Shown: positions 51,861 to 62,951 of the stretch, piece by piece
Layout: the number at the start of each line of letters is the position of its first letter
Position numbering within the stretch: the first letter of the stretch is position 1
From: Alnus glutinosa
Taxonomy: Eukaryota > Streptophyta > Magnoliopsida > Fagales > Betulaceae
Assembly: GCF_958979055.1 (NCBI RefSeq)
Contig: NC_084888.1
Coordinates: forward strand, 31,432,804-31,496,803
Direction: 5' to 3'
DNA: 64,000 nt
Translations under genes and position numbers: made by a program
Notes under the pieces: generated by a model
The model's input: only the letters and a program-made list of their open reading frames with translations
Database searches by the model: none
Told to the model about the DNA's origin: nothing

Positions 51861-52218
51861 TTTGTTCATTTTGGCGGATATATTATATTTATTTGTTTAC
51901 ACATAGACCAAACCTACCATCTTTGGCCCACTTCATTTATTTATTTATAAATTGAATTGTCAATTTGTCGTAATTAACCGTTACATCTAATTTATTTACA
52001 TCTTTCTTTGTTTTCCAACAAGCACCTACTGTTATGTCTCGTAGCTCGCTCTTGAATTTGAAAAAAAAAAAAAAGGATTTAGCTTCTTATTCTTTACTAG
52101 TGATTGTTAACTTTTATGAATTAATGGTAGGAATTTACACAATTTTTGAGTCTTTTGTCAAACTATAAGTTTGAAAATAATTTATAGATCTCTTCTTTGT
52201 TCATTGAACACGTTTAAG

Positions 52219-52503
52219 GATGCGTTTGAGATTGCAATTTCATAGACAATAAATGCGATTTTAAACCAAATTGTAAAAAATAAATCGTTTGTGAACTGCT
52301 TTTTTAAAAATTGCGATTTGAAAACGTAGAAAATCTGTTTTTTCAAATCGCAGGTAAGATGTTGCTTTTTTGAAAACGGAGAATTTTAAAAGCTAATTTA
52401 CGATTTTAAAGGTTAAATTGCGATTTTACCAAACGCTTAACTGCGTCTTTAAATATTAATTTTTTCAAATTGCACTTTTTAAAACTACAAACCCAAACAG
52501 GCC
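52219..52503. mobile_element. TIR element family M2, copy 3
   Basis: Starts GATGCGTTTGAGATTGCAATT and ends AAACTACAAACCCAAACAGGCC; same family as 43516 and 51054, the most diverged of the three. Confidence 0.75.
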
Positions 52504-52671
52504 TTAAATAAAAAGGTTACAAGACTTAAACTATAACTAGTACTCCTATTCACTATTCAGCTGGGAATTACTCTGCATGACTTAAGTGTTATACTAAAAC
52601 AAGGACTCGTAAGTAAAAGATTCACATTTTGCTACTACATGATAAGAAATAAAACTACTACTATTATAATA

Positions 52672-54029
52672 CTAAATCCTAATGTAATTAGACATCTACT
52701 ACCTACTACTAGTAATTATCATAACACCTACCAAGCTTGAAATTCCTGTTGTGCAAATTCTCATGGTACATGTAGATTGATATGTATGAATAATCCAAAA
52801 ATTTGAAAAAGATAAGAGATTTGTGAGAGGGGCTTGCTATTTAATATTCTTTTATTTTTTATTTTTGAAAATCAGTCATTAAATCCGTAAGACTTATATA
52901 TGCATATTCAATAGTTGATTTTAAAATAGGGAGAATAAGAGAAGGATGAGAATATAAAATAAGTTTTGCCTTATATTAACTAAATAGACACAATCAGGGG
53001 CGGAGTCAACATCTAAAACTTGGAGGGCTAAATTGAAGAGAAAAAAAAATTAGGGGGGGGGGAGGAAATTAAAAAAAATAATAAAAAATTAGGGGTAAAT
53101 TTTTAAATTTAATTTTTTTTTTTTGGGAAAGCCAATATAAAGGTTTTAGAGCGTATGGTGAAAATGCTCCAAGAGATAGAATTGTAACGTTCATTTGCTC
53201 TAAATAGCTTAAGATGAAACTCCACCTACTTATTAGGCAGGCAACCACTATCGCTTTGGTATTCTCTTTTTATTTTTTATTTTTTCTCTCTCATTTTTTT
53301 ATTGTCTTTTCTCTTTTGATGGTTTAAGAAAATAATTAAAAAAAACTGAAAAAAAAATATTTAAAAAAAAATAAAGAAATGAATAAAAACTTTGTTTAAA
53401 GTTGTATTAAAACAATAATAAATAAAGTAAAAAATTATACTTTTTAGTTAAGTTAAAATGCATGGAGATATCTTAACTCTTAAGACTGTCTGAATTTATA
53501 TAAATCCAGTCCTCATTCTACATATGCCACTGACTGAAAAAGTATCACAAAAAGTAGAGATAAAATTGGCAATTAGTCGGTCCTACAAATATCACATGCG
53601 CAAACGATGAACATCCATTACAACTATAAAAGGTTTCCCATCAATGGAGAATCTATAAAATGACCAACGTACCCACTAAGATCTCTTTCGATTTACGTAT
53701 ATCCTCGTGGTAGGTGGAGGGTAGTCATGTCATTCAGTTCATATGGCACCTAAGGGTCTATGGCCTATTTATCCAAAAAAACACATCCACATCGAGGACA
53801 AAGTGGTTCAGAACACTTAGCAAAACATTAAGCAAAGACAAGAGAATACCGCGAACAAAACAAGAAACTTACAAAGAGAAAAGAGAAAATGTCGTTCTAA
53901 ACCTTATGTTACTTGTTGCCGGTTACCACCCAAAACCATTCATCAGAAATTTGTTGTATTCTCTCTCTGTCTCTGTCTCTGCATAAATACCTGCAACATA
54001 AATTCTCCTGTAATATGTGCACGACAAGG
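52672..54029. repeat. 1.36-kb direct repeat D, left copy
   Basis: From CTAAATCCTAATGTAATTAG to GTGCACGACAAGG, this block is the same as 61599-62951 apart from scattered substitutions and small indels (a few percent). It contains a CAGGGGCGGAGTC...GCCACTG element (about 52995-53532), a TATAAAAG at 53625 and a CT-rich stretch near 53960. The left copy is cut at 54029 by the Ty3 element. Confidence 0.95.
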
Positions 54030-54466
54030 TGTAACAAGCTCACCAGGGAGCTTGACATGTGGTTGATGTTGACTGACACGTGTTGGGGTACGTGGATGCT
54101 AGGGAAGGAAACTAGTATAGCTCATCAAAGCTTCAAGGCTATATGGAATAAACGTTGCCGTTTATAGTTGTTTGTAAACGATGTCGTTTAGTTTGAATTT
54201 CTGTTAAGTGTTCAAATAATTTCATTCACGCAGGTCTCTAGGGAATTTTTATATAAGGGACGAGAGACGTGAGGAATGGGCATTCAGGTTGATTGTAAAT
54301 CGAATTTGGATCTGGAGGCTGGCTGGCTCCTCGAATTGCCAATTGTTCTTCGTGAACCCTAATTGATCAATTTCAGTTCTTCTTCATTTCTCCATTCTTT
54401 CTCTCAATTCTTTCTTCTCATTCTTTCAATTTTGTCCTAATCAGTAACAGACCTTGGACTGTTACA
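54030..54466 (+). repeat. 5' LTR of the Ty3 element
   Basis: Begins TGTAACAAGCTCACCAGGGA and ends TTGGACTGTTACA, 437 bp, TG...CA. It matches 61214-61600 over nearly its full length, with few substitutions. Confidence 0.9.
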
Positions 54467-54468
54467 AG

Positions 54469-54480
54469 TGGTATCAGAGC
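54469..54480 (+). other. Primer-binding site
   Basis: TGGTATCAGAGC two bases after the 5' LTR; complementary to the 3' end of plant initiator tRNA-Met, the usual primer for Ty3 and Ty1 elements. Confidence 0.9.
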
Positions 54481-54589
54481 CAGGTTCCATTGTCTTAATT
54501 TCGATTCTGCTTCATTGTTCTACTTCATTGGCGATGACGCAAACTTGATCAACTTTGGCGGAAGTTCGAGAACTACAGGAAGGAATGCA

Positions 54590-56093
54590 GACGATGCATG
54601 TGGTGATTTCAGAAATACAAGCGGATATGCGTCAGAATCAGTCGGATGTGCAATCTAGCATCCAACCTCAGGAGGAAATTCGCCGGATGCAGGAGGAAAT
54701 GTTCGGAATGCTCAAAAGGCAGGAAGAATAATTTCGGCAATTCAACTCGCACTTGAAGTTCAAGGAGCAGGAGCACATGGAAGCTGCTCAAGGACAAGGA
54801 GAAACTAGTAGGAACGGCGATCCGATTGTTTAGACATCAACTACTAGAGGAGATGCGTTCCAAACAAGGCCTCTACGCCTTGAGTTTCCTCGGTTCAACG
54901 GAGAGGATCCGGAAGGTTGGTGTTACTGAACCTCACAGTTTTTTTATTATTACAGTATGCCTGATTAACAGAGATTTACAATCTCTAGCTTCAATATGGA
55001 GGGAAAAGCCTTAGTATGGTTCCAGGAATTGCGTAATAGCAATAACCTGATCACTTGGAATGAGTTCCTTAAGGCTATTCACACTAGGTTCGGTAGGAGT
55101 CTTTATGATGATCCAATGGAGTCTCTAGTGTCATTAAAGCAAATTGGCACTGTGGAAGAGTATAAATCTCAATTTGAATTGTTGGCTAATAGAGTTGTCG
55201 GATTGTTGGAGAATTTGAAATTGAGTTGCTTCATTGGAGGTTTAAGTGAGGAAATTAGACTACCGGTTATGATGTTTAACCCTAAGTCTATGACAAAGGC
55301 CGATTCCTTAGCTAAAATTCATGAGGAATTAATGTCTAATGCCAAAAAATCTTCTAGGAGTTCTTGGAGTAGCACTCAGCTTCGGAGTTCCAACTTGATT
55401 ACTAACTCTTATAAAACTAGAGTGAGTCTGCCATGGCAATCTAAGATGTTCCAGAATAATCCTATATTTGGACAAGCTAAGGGAGGAGATAACAGTAGGG
55501 CATTAGTGCCGGTGCAGAAAATCTCTTCAGCACAAATGAAAGAAATGAGGAAGAAGGGATTGTGCTATTCCTGTGATGCTAAGTGGAATAGGGGACATGT
55601 ATGTGAAGGTAGACCGAAGTTGTTTTTGATAGAGGAAGTAGAAACTGAGGAGTTAGAGGAGCTTGATGCAGCTACTTTAAAGGAGGTTGTAGAAGATGAA
55701 CCTGAAATTTCCTTAAACGCCATTACTGGCACTCCTACACCTAAGACCATGAGAATTGTGGGATGGGTAAAAGGACAACAAGTGATTGTGTTGATAGATT
55801 CTGGTAGTACGCATAAATTTCTTGATGAGAATTTTGCTGCTGTTTTGGGAGTTAAACCGAAAGGACAAGAGGCTATTAAAGTGAAGATAGCCAATGGACA
55901 GGAAGTTCATAGTCCTGGAAAGTGTGGGGAATTAGCTTTGAAAATGCAAGGAACCGAGTTTTTGGTGGAATTGTACATCTTGCCATTGGTAGGGTGTGAT
56001 GTTGTCTTGGGTATTAACTGGCTCAGAATGTTGGGCCCAATTTTATGGGACTTTGCAACCTTGTCTATGGAGTTTGAGTGTGCTAATCACAAG
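54590..56093 (+). pseudogene. Ty3 gag and protease region
   Basis: Interrupted by stops at its 5' end, then open from 54996. Retrotransposon gag domain (GKALVWFQELRNSNNLITWN, EYKSQFELLANRVVGL, SCFIGGLSEEIRLPV), a zinc-knuckle relic CYSCDAKWNRGHVC and an aspartic protease with active-site VLIDSGSTHKF (about 55790-55825). The frame ends just inside the inserted solo LTR and resumes on its far side. Confidence 0.85.
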
Positions 56094-57190
56094 TGATGAG
56101 TGCCAAAAAGTGTATATTTGGATCCCTTAATTTACATTAGTTAAACCTTTAGCTTTATTACTTTCTGATGTTTTGTTTAGTTTTGGTGATTTTACGTTTT
56201 TGCAGGACATAAAGAGAAAAATGGTTATTTTCAAGTGAAAATGCATAAAAGCTGGAGATTTGGAATTGCTGTGAAGTCGATCGATCGAAATTTTCCCGAT
56301 GTCGATCAATCGATTATAAAATCGATCGATCGAATTTATGCGGAGCTGGAATTTCAGAAACCCTAGCTAACTCTATAAATACCATTCTTTTCGTATTTTT
56401 AAGGAGAGAGCCGCGGAGGAGGCCGCTTAGGAGTGCCTAGGGGCCGATTTCACTGTATCTTAGGGTTTTTGGGTTGATTTTGACCTAGAACTTCAATCTT
56501 TTGTAAGTTTATTCGTTTTTAATGCATTCTTGTAGTTTATTTATGCTTTCTTTGTTCATGTCTAGCTAATACTTTCATCTAGGGTTGATGATGAAACCTC
56601 ACCAGTGAATAGAAACTGAGTTTCATGCTATTTGAGTTTATGAGCTTGATTTCTCATTGTTCTATTTCGGTTTTTGAGATTATTTTTGGATATCTCTTGT
56701 GATTTCCTGATACAAGTGATGATTTGATATAGTTTCATTAAATTGATGGCTTGGGTTTTCATGTATGTTGGATATTCATTGTGTTTCATTCTATGGATAC
56801 ATTTGATGATTTAGTTGAAACTAGATATCTTTTGTGATTTGTGGAAGAATGGATTAATTGAATGATTTAAACTATTTTTGAAGCAAAAGTAGAACATACC
56901 TAAGATTTGCATTTGAAAACCTCAAAATATCTGTGATGCGCATGAGATTAGGTTGTTGTGATTTGGTGAGTGTGGATTCCAAAACCCTAGACCCCTTTTA
57001 TTTTCATTAATTTTGTTTATGTTTTATTTTATCAAAAACCCCTAAATTTAGAATTAGGTTAAAATAGGATTAGTTTGAATATAAATTAATTTTCGCAACT
57101 CAATTCCCTGTGGGATCGACCTCGCACTTGCATAACACTATATTGCAAAACGATTCGTGCACTTGCGAGTATATTAAAATTTGCACAACA
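56094..57190. mobile_element. Solo LTR (1.1 kb) of another retrotransposon family
   Basis: Starts TGATGAGTGCCAAAAAGTGT and ends AATTTGCACAACA, flanked by ACAAG at 56089-56093 and 57191-57195. Inside are ATCGATCGATCG motifs, a TATA-like CTATAAATACC near 56372, and CCCTGTGGGATCGACCTCGC near the end. There is no gag-pol. The host reading frame continues across the site if the LTR and one ACAAG are set aside, which confirms a clean insertion. The LTR ending resembles Athila/Tat-type elements. Confidence 0.9.
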
Positions 57191-57195
57191 ACAAG

Positions 57196-59800
57196 TGTGT
57201 GTTAAGGGGGTTACAGCAGGGTAAACCTTGGAGTTTGGAGGGTGCTGAGACTTTCAAAATTTCCAAACAAAATGGAAAAGGAGTTTTCCTTCAACTGCTG
57301 GGAAATGATGTTGAGCTAACTGCCAATAAACAACAAACTGGAAGACCTGAAGACTTAGCTAGCTTGGAAGAACTTTTGTGCAGCTATGCTGATGTTTTTC
57401 GGGAGCCTACTGATTTACCTCCACACAGGACACATGACCACTCAATCCATTACAACAAGGGGTGCAGCCAGTATCCGTGAGGCCCTACAGATATCCCTTT
57501 TATCAAAAGGGAGAGATTGAAAAGATTGTGAAAGAGTTGTTGGCTTCCAGGGTGATCAGACCGAGCACCAGTCCATTTTTTGCACCAATTTTGTTGGTCT
57601 GCAAGGCAGATGGGACTTGGAGAGTGTGCATGGATTACCGCTCACTCAATAAAGTCACCATAAAAGATAAGTTCCCTATTCCGGTTGTGGAAGAATTACT
57701 AGATGAGTTGTGGGGTTCTAAAATTTTTTCTAAGCTGGATTTGAGATTCGGCCATCACCAGATTAGAGTGATTGATAAGGATATCCCAAAAATAGCCTTC
57801 CAAACACATGAGGGTCATTATGAGTTTTTGGTTATGCCTTTTGGCTTAACCAATGCTCCATCAACATTTCAAATCTTAATGAATCATGTTTTCAAGCCTT
57901 ATTTGAGGAAATTTATCCTTGTATTCTTTGATGATATCCTTTTTTATAGCCAGGATTTTAAGACACATTTATCACATTTGTCTCTTGCCCTAGATCTGTT
58001 TAGAGTTAACAAGCTTTTTGCTAAGTACTCTAAATGTAGATTTGCTTGTAATGAAGTTGATTACTTGGGCCACATTATATTTGAACATGGAGTTAGGGTA
58101 GACCAGGGTAAAATCCAGGCCATGATTGATTGGCCACTTCCTAAAACCATTAAGTCACTAAGGGGATTTTTAAGACTTACAGGTTATTATAGGAAGTTTA
58201 TTAGACATTATGGGTCTATAGTAGCACCATTAACATCCATGCTCAGAAAAAACTCTTTTGTCTGGATAGAGGCTGCCGAAGAAGCTTATAAGGTGCTGAA
58301 GACAGCAATGACACAAGCTCCTGTCCTAGCTTTGCCGAATTTCACTCAATCTTTTGTCATTGAGTGTGATGCCAATGGTGTTGGGGTGGGTGCTGTGCTG
58401 ATGCAAAATGGCAGACCTGTTGCTTTCCTTAGCAAGGCTTTGAAGGGCAGGGCTTTGCACATGTCCACATACGAAAATGAGCTCTTTGCATTGGTGACTG
58501 CAATCCAAAAATGGAGACCCTACTTACTTGGTCAATCTTTTATAGTGAAGACTGATCAGCAAAGCTTGAAATTCCTTCTTTAGCAGAAGGTTGGAACCCC
58601 CTTTCAGCAGAAATGGTTAACCAAACTGATGGGGTACAGCTTCCGAGTGGAGTATAAGAAAGGAACTGAGAATGGAGCAGTAGATGCTCTTTCTCGAAGA
58701 GAAGGCTGAGATAAAGATGGAACTGAGGATGTGGCAGTAAATGCCTTACCTCCACGAGAAGGATGGGACCAAGATGGGGATGCAAGTATCTCACTCTTGT
58801 CCATTCCTACTCCTACATGGTTGACAAAAGTAAGGGAGCATTATCAGACTGATGAAGAGATGCAGGACCTGCTGTCTAAGTGGAACAACAATCTTCTTGA
58901 TAGCCAGAAATATGTCTTTAGAGATGGCTTGTTCTTTTATAAGAACCGATTGATGCTGGGAGGGAATCAGCACTTGAAGAATCAAGTATTCCATTATGTT
59001 CACTGTGATCCTATGGCCGGCCATTTTGGTTTTGAGAGGACTATGAGGCGTGCTAAGAGGGATTTTTACTGGAAATGAATGAAGGGGGATTTAAAACGAT
59101 TCATTAGGGAATGCTCAGTTTGTCAACTGAACAAGAGTGATAATACTTCCTCTGTAGGCTTGCTTCAACCACTTCCTATACCTACTAGGATTTGGTCAAA
59201 CATAAGTCTTGATTTTGTAGAAGGCTTACCGGCTTCTCAAGGATTTATAGTTGTCCTAGTGGTGGTGGATCGACTTTCTAAATATGGGCATTTTATTCCT
59301 CTCAAACATCCTTACACGGCAGTCACAGTAGCCAGAGCTTTTAGTGCTCATGTTTTCAAGCTGCATGATATGCCCACCTCCATAGTCTCGGATAGAGATC
59401 CCACCTTCACCAGTGCTTTCTGGAAGGAGTTGTTTCGGCTGCAGGGCACCTCATTATGCATGAGCACCAGTTATCATCCCCAATCGGATGGTCAAACTGA
59501 GATAGTGAATAAGTGCCTTGAAAGCTATCTTCGGTGCTTCACTCACGACCAGCCTAAGCAGTGGTCTTCATGGTTGCCATGGGCAGAGTATTGGTATAAT
59601 ACAACCTGGCATGCCTCCATCAATATGACTCCCTTTGAAGCTGTGTATGGGACTCTTCCTAGCAGGCTTTTATCCTATGTCCCTGGCACAACCACTGTAG
59701 ATGCAGTAGATGTTCTGCTCAGGGACAGAACTCAACTCATCACTCTACTTCGCCACAAACATGAAACAGGCCCAACAACGCATGAAAAAATATGCGGATC
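57196..59800 (+). pseudogene. Ty3 pol region: RT, RNase H, integrase
   Basis: After a frameshift near 57460, an open frame (57462-58583) carries reverse transcriptase (WRVCMDYRSLNK, FFSKLDL-type KLDLRFGHHQI, catalytic FFDDILFYS) and RNase H (ECDANGVGVGAVL, YENELFALVTAI, KTDQQSLKFLL). Stops follow at 58581 and 58708. Integrase comes next, with the HHCC zinc region (GHFGFERTMRRAKRDFYWK then CSVCQLNK) broken by a stop at 59076, and the DDE core (SLDFVEGLP, VSDRDPTFTS, QTEIVNKCLE). A frameshift near 59760 precedes the C-terminal part to 59968. Confidence 0.9.
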
Positions 59801-59968
59801 TGCGAAGGAGTGAGAGGGAGTTTGAAGTTGGACAACAAGTTTATCTTAGGCTTCAACCTTATCGCCAGAATTCTGTGGTGACTAGGCGATCCCTTAAGCT
59901 GTCCCCACGGTTTTATGGCCCCTTCATTGTCCTAAGGAGGATTGGATCAGTGGCCTATGAGCTGGACT

Positions 59969-60910
59969 CAGGGGCGGATCTCTTTTAGGGCCAGCAGGGG
60001 CCACGACCCCTACTGGCTGCTAAAACAAAAAAAAAAAATTACTACTTATTTTTGTCTTGCAAACTTGCACTCTTGTAGTTGGCCCCACCAAAGTGCTATT
60101 TAGACTTTCGTTTACTAACTCTACTTTCCACCCAAGAGTCAAGATGAGTCTTAGATGTCAAAGCAACAATTAAAGCCCCAAGTCAGAGTCACGTTCAATT
60201 TTTTTTTTCTCCATTAGTCCATACAACCATCCGGTCCATCCCCATAGCCATACACCATACTTCTAGGCTCTAGCTTAGCATGACAGTCGACAAGACGATC
60301 GGTGGACAGCACCTAAACGGCTCAAGAAGACAAGAAATAAGAAAATAAGAAATGACATATAGACCTCATGAAAAAGAAAAAAAGAAAAGAACTTCTAAAA
60401 GAAAAAGAGACAAAGTCACATACTCACAAAGATGAAACATAAAAACTTCTAGTGTGGGTGCAGGGTGCTACTGCTTGTAGTGGAAAAGAAAGTCTCCGGC
60501 TGGGAGTGAAATTGTGGAAACTGGCATTTAGTGCATTACAGGGAAGGTTTTTTTTTTTTTTTTTTTTTTTTTGGTTTTGATGTTTGTAGGTGTTGAAGAG
60601 AAAAAAGGTTTTTCACCGTTTTTGGACACTGCTTCTCCACGGAGCTCAGTAGACAGTAGTGCTGGTTTTGTTTATGAGGTAATTTTAAATCTCTCTGTTC
60701 AAAAGCATATCATGGTTTAAAGTTGTGATGGTTCCACTCAATCAAATTTTTGTTGGTTGTGAAGATACTATATATGATATATTAGGTTAAGGTGTGGAAG
60801 ACTAGAAGAAATGGTTTTTCAGATTTTTTTAGTTTTGGATTATAACATTTTTTTTTTTTTGTTGTTGCTAATTTGGCCCCCCCAAATTCTTAAGGCTGGG
60901 TCCGCCACTG
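59969..60910. mobile_element. hAT-like non-autonomous element inserted in Ty3 pol
   Basis: Ends CAGGGGCGGATC and GGTCCGCCACTG are inverted repeats. The flanks GCTGGACT and GTTGGACC are an 8-bp duplication with two mismatches, the size produced by hAT transposases. The interior is AT-rich with long T-runs (60548-60572) and no transposase. Host coding sequence resumes directly after it. Confidence 0.7.
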
Positions 60911-60911
60911 G

Positions 60912-61195
60912 TTGGACCTTCCACCCTCATCAAGAATTCATCATGTATTTCATGTTTTCCAGTTGAAGCTTAAGCTGGGGTCTTCTCATTCGGCTGCACC
61001 AATTCTGCCGCCTGTTGATGAGCAAGGCATTATCCAACCAGAACCTGATGAGGTGCTGCTACGTCGCACCAAACCTAGGAACAACCGTGCTGTTACAGAG
61101 TTACTGATCCGCTGGGCAGGCCAATCATCGGATGAGCCACTTGGGAGGACTACTATGCCTTGAAGAATGCTTACCCCCACCTTGAGGGCAAGGTA
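60912..61195 (+). pseudogene. Ty3 pol C-terminus with chromodomain
   Basis: PPSSRIHHVFHVFQLKLKLG is followed by ELLIRWAGQSSDE, then after a one-base frameshift near 61137 by TWEDYYALKNAYP. This is the aromatic-cage chromodomain that targets chromovirus integration to modified histones. Confidence 0.8.
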
Positions 61196-61198
61196 TTT

Positions 61199-61213
61199 TA
61201 AAGGAGGGGGTAA
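61199..61213 (+). other. Polypurine tract
   Basis: AAAGGAGGGGGTAA immediately before the 3' LTR, the plus-strand priming site. Confidence 0.8.
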
Positions 61214-61600
61214 TGTAACAAGCTCACTAGGGAGCTTGACATGTGGTTGATGCTGACTGACACGTGTTGGGGTACGTGGATGCTGGGGAAGGAGACTAGT
61301 ACAGCTCATCAAAGCTTCAAGGCTATATGGAATAAACGTTGTCGTTTATAGTTGTTTGTAAACAATGTCGTTTAGTTTGAATTTCTGTTAAGTGTTCAAA
61401 TAATTTCATTCATGAGGGTCTCTAGGGAACTTGTATATAAGGGGCGAGAGACGTGAGGAATGGGCATTCAAGTTGATTGTAAATCGAATTTGGATCTGGA
61501 GGCTGGCTGGCTCCTTGAATTGCCAATTGTTCTTCATGAACCCTAATTGATCAATTTCAGTTCTTCTTCATTTCTCCATTCTTTCTCTCAATTCTGTCCT
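61214..61600 (+). repeat. Truncated 3' LTR
   Basis: Starts TGTAACAAGCTCACTAGGGA like the 5' LTR. Relative to it there is a deletion of about 22 bp near 61594, and the last 30 bp or so, including the terminal TTACA, are missing. The sequence passes directly into the right D copy at CCTAAATCC. Confidence 0.9.
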
Positions 61601-62951
61601 AAATCCTAATGTAATTAGACATCTACTACCTACTAGTAATTATCATAACACCTACCAAGCTTGAAAATCCTGTTGTGCAAATTCTCATGGTACATGTAGA
61701 TTGAGATGTATGAATAATCCAAAAATTTGAAAAAGAGAAGAGATTTTTGAGAGGGGCTTGCTATTTAATATTCTTTTATTTTTTATTTTTGAAAATCGTC
61801 ATTAAATCCGTAAGACTTATATATGCATATTTAATAGTTGATTTTAAAATAGGGAGAATAAAAGACGGATGAGAATATAAAATAAATTTTGCCTTATATT
61901 AACTAAATAGACACAATCAGGGGCGGAGTCAACATCTACAACTTGGAGGGCTAAATTGAAGAAAAAAAATTTGAAGGGGGGGGGGGGGGAGCAAATTAAA
62001 AAAAATAAAAAATTAAGGGTAAATTTTTTATTAGAATTTTTTTTTTAGGAAAGCCAATATAAAGGTTTTAGAGCGTATGGTGAAAATGCTTCAAGAGATA
62101 GAATTGTAGCGTTCATTTGCTCTAAATAGCTTAAGAATGAAACTCCACCTACTTATTAGGCAGGCAACCACTATCGCTTTGGTATTTTCTTTTTATTTTT
62201 TATTTTTTCTCTCTCATTTTTTTATTGTCTTTTCTCTTTTGATGGTTTAAGAAAATAATTAAAAAAAACCTGAAAATAATATTTAAAAAAAAATAAAGAA
62301 ATGAATAAAAACTTTGTTTAAAGTTGTACTAAAACAATAATAAATAAAGTAAAAAATTATACTTTTTAGTTAAGTTAAAATGCATGGAGATATCTTTAAC
62401 TCTTAAGACTGTCTGAATTTATATAAATCCAATCCTAATTCTACATACGCCACTGACCGAAAACGCATCACAAAAAGTAGAGATAAAATTGGCAATTAGT
62501 CGGTCCTACAAATATCACGTGCGTAAACGATGACCATCCATTACAGCTATAAAAGGTTTCCCATCAATGGAGAATCCAGAAAATGACCAACGTACCCACT
62601 AAGATCTCTTTCGATTTACGTATATCCTCGTGGTAGGTGGAGGGTAGTCATGTGATTCAGTTCGTATGGCACCTAAGGGTCTATGGCCTATTTATCCAAA
62701 AAAACACATCCACGTCGAGGACAAAGTGGTTCAGAACACTGTGCAAAACATTAAGCAAAGAAAAGAGAACACCGCGAACAGAACAAGAAACTTACAAAGA
62801 GAAAAGAGAAAATGTCGTTCTAAACCTTCTGTTGCTTGTTGCCGGTTACCACCCAAAACCATTCATCAGAAATCTGTCGTATTCTCTCTCTGTCTCTGTC
62901 TCTGTATCAATATCTGCAACACAAATTCTCCCGTAATATGTGCACGACAAG
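61599..62951. repeat. 1.35-kb direct repeat D, right (uninserted) copy
   Basis: Begins CTAAATCCTAATGTAATTAG and runs through GTGCACGACAAGG as in 52672-54029, but continues uninterrupted into TATGGCCTAAC. The overlap with the LTR end at 61599-61602 is microhomology (CTAA). Confidence 0.95.
62548..62951 (+). promoter_or_regulatory. Candidate promoter and untranslated first exon
   Basis: TATAAAAG at 62548-62555 is followed by a TCTCTCTGTCTCTG-rich stretch and a good donor AAG|GTATGG at 62951/62952. A 98-codon frame (62666-62962) has no recognisable similarity. If real, the gene extends rightwards beyond 64000. Based on signals only. Confidence 0.35.

Larger units (their letters stand above)
54030..61600 (+). 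mobile_element. Ty3 (gypsy) chromovirus, probably Reina-like, with two nested insertions
   Basis: 5' LTR, primer-binding site, gag, protease, reverse transcriptase, RNase H, integrase, chromodomain, polypurine tract and a truncated 3' LTR occur in the Ty3 order. Short LTRs (0.44 kb), the gag wording and a C-terminal chromodomain suggest the Reina lineage of chromoviruses; lineage is an inference. Removing the insertions at 56094-57190 and 59969-60910 leaves about 5.5 kb, a normal length. Several stops and frameshifts show that it is inactive. Confidence 0.88.

Noticed and set aside
53714-54167. Small ORFs in the left D copy (90 and 84 codons)
   Set aside because: Not conserved in frame between D copies beyond nucleotide similarity; one runs into the LTR; the alternative frame has a stop only in the left copy. 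More like untranslated sequence.
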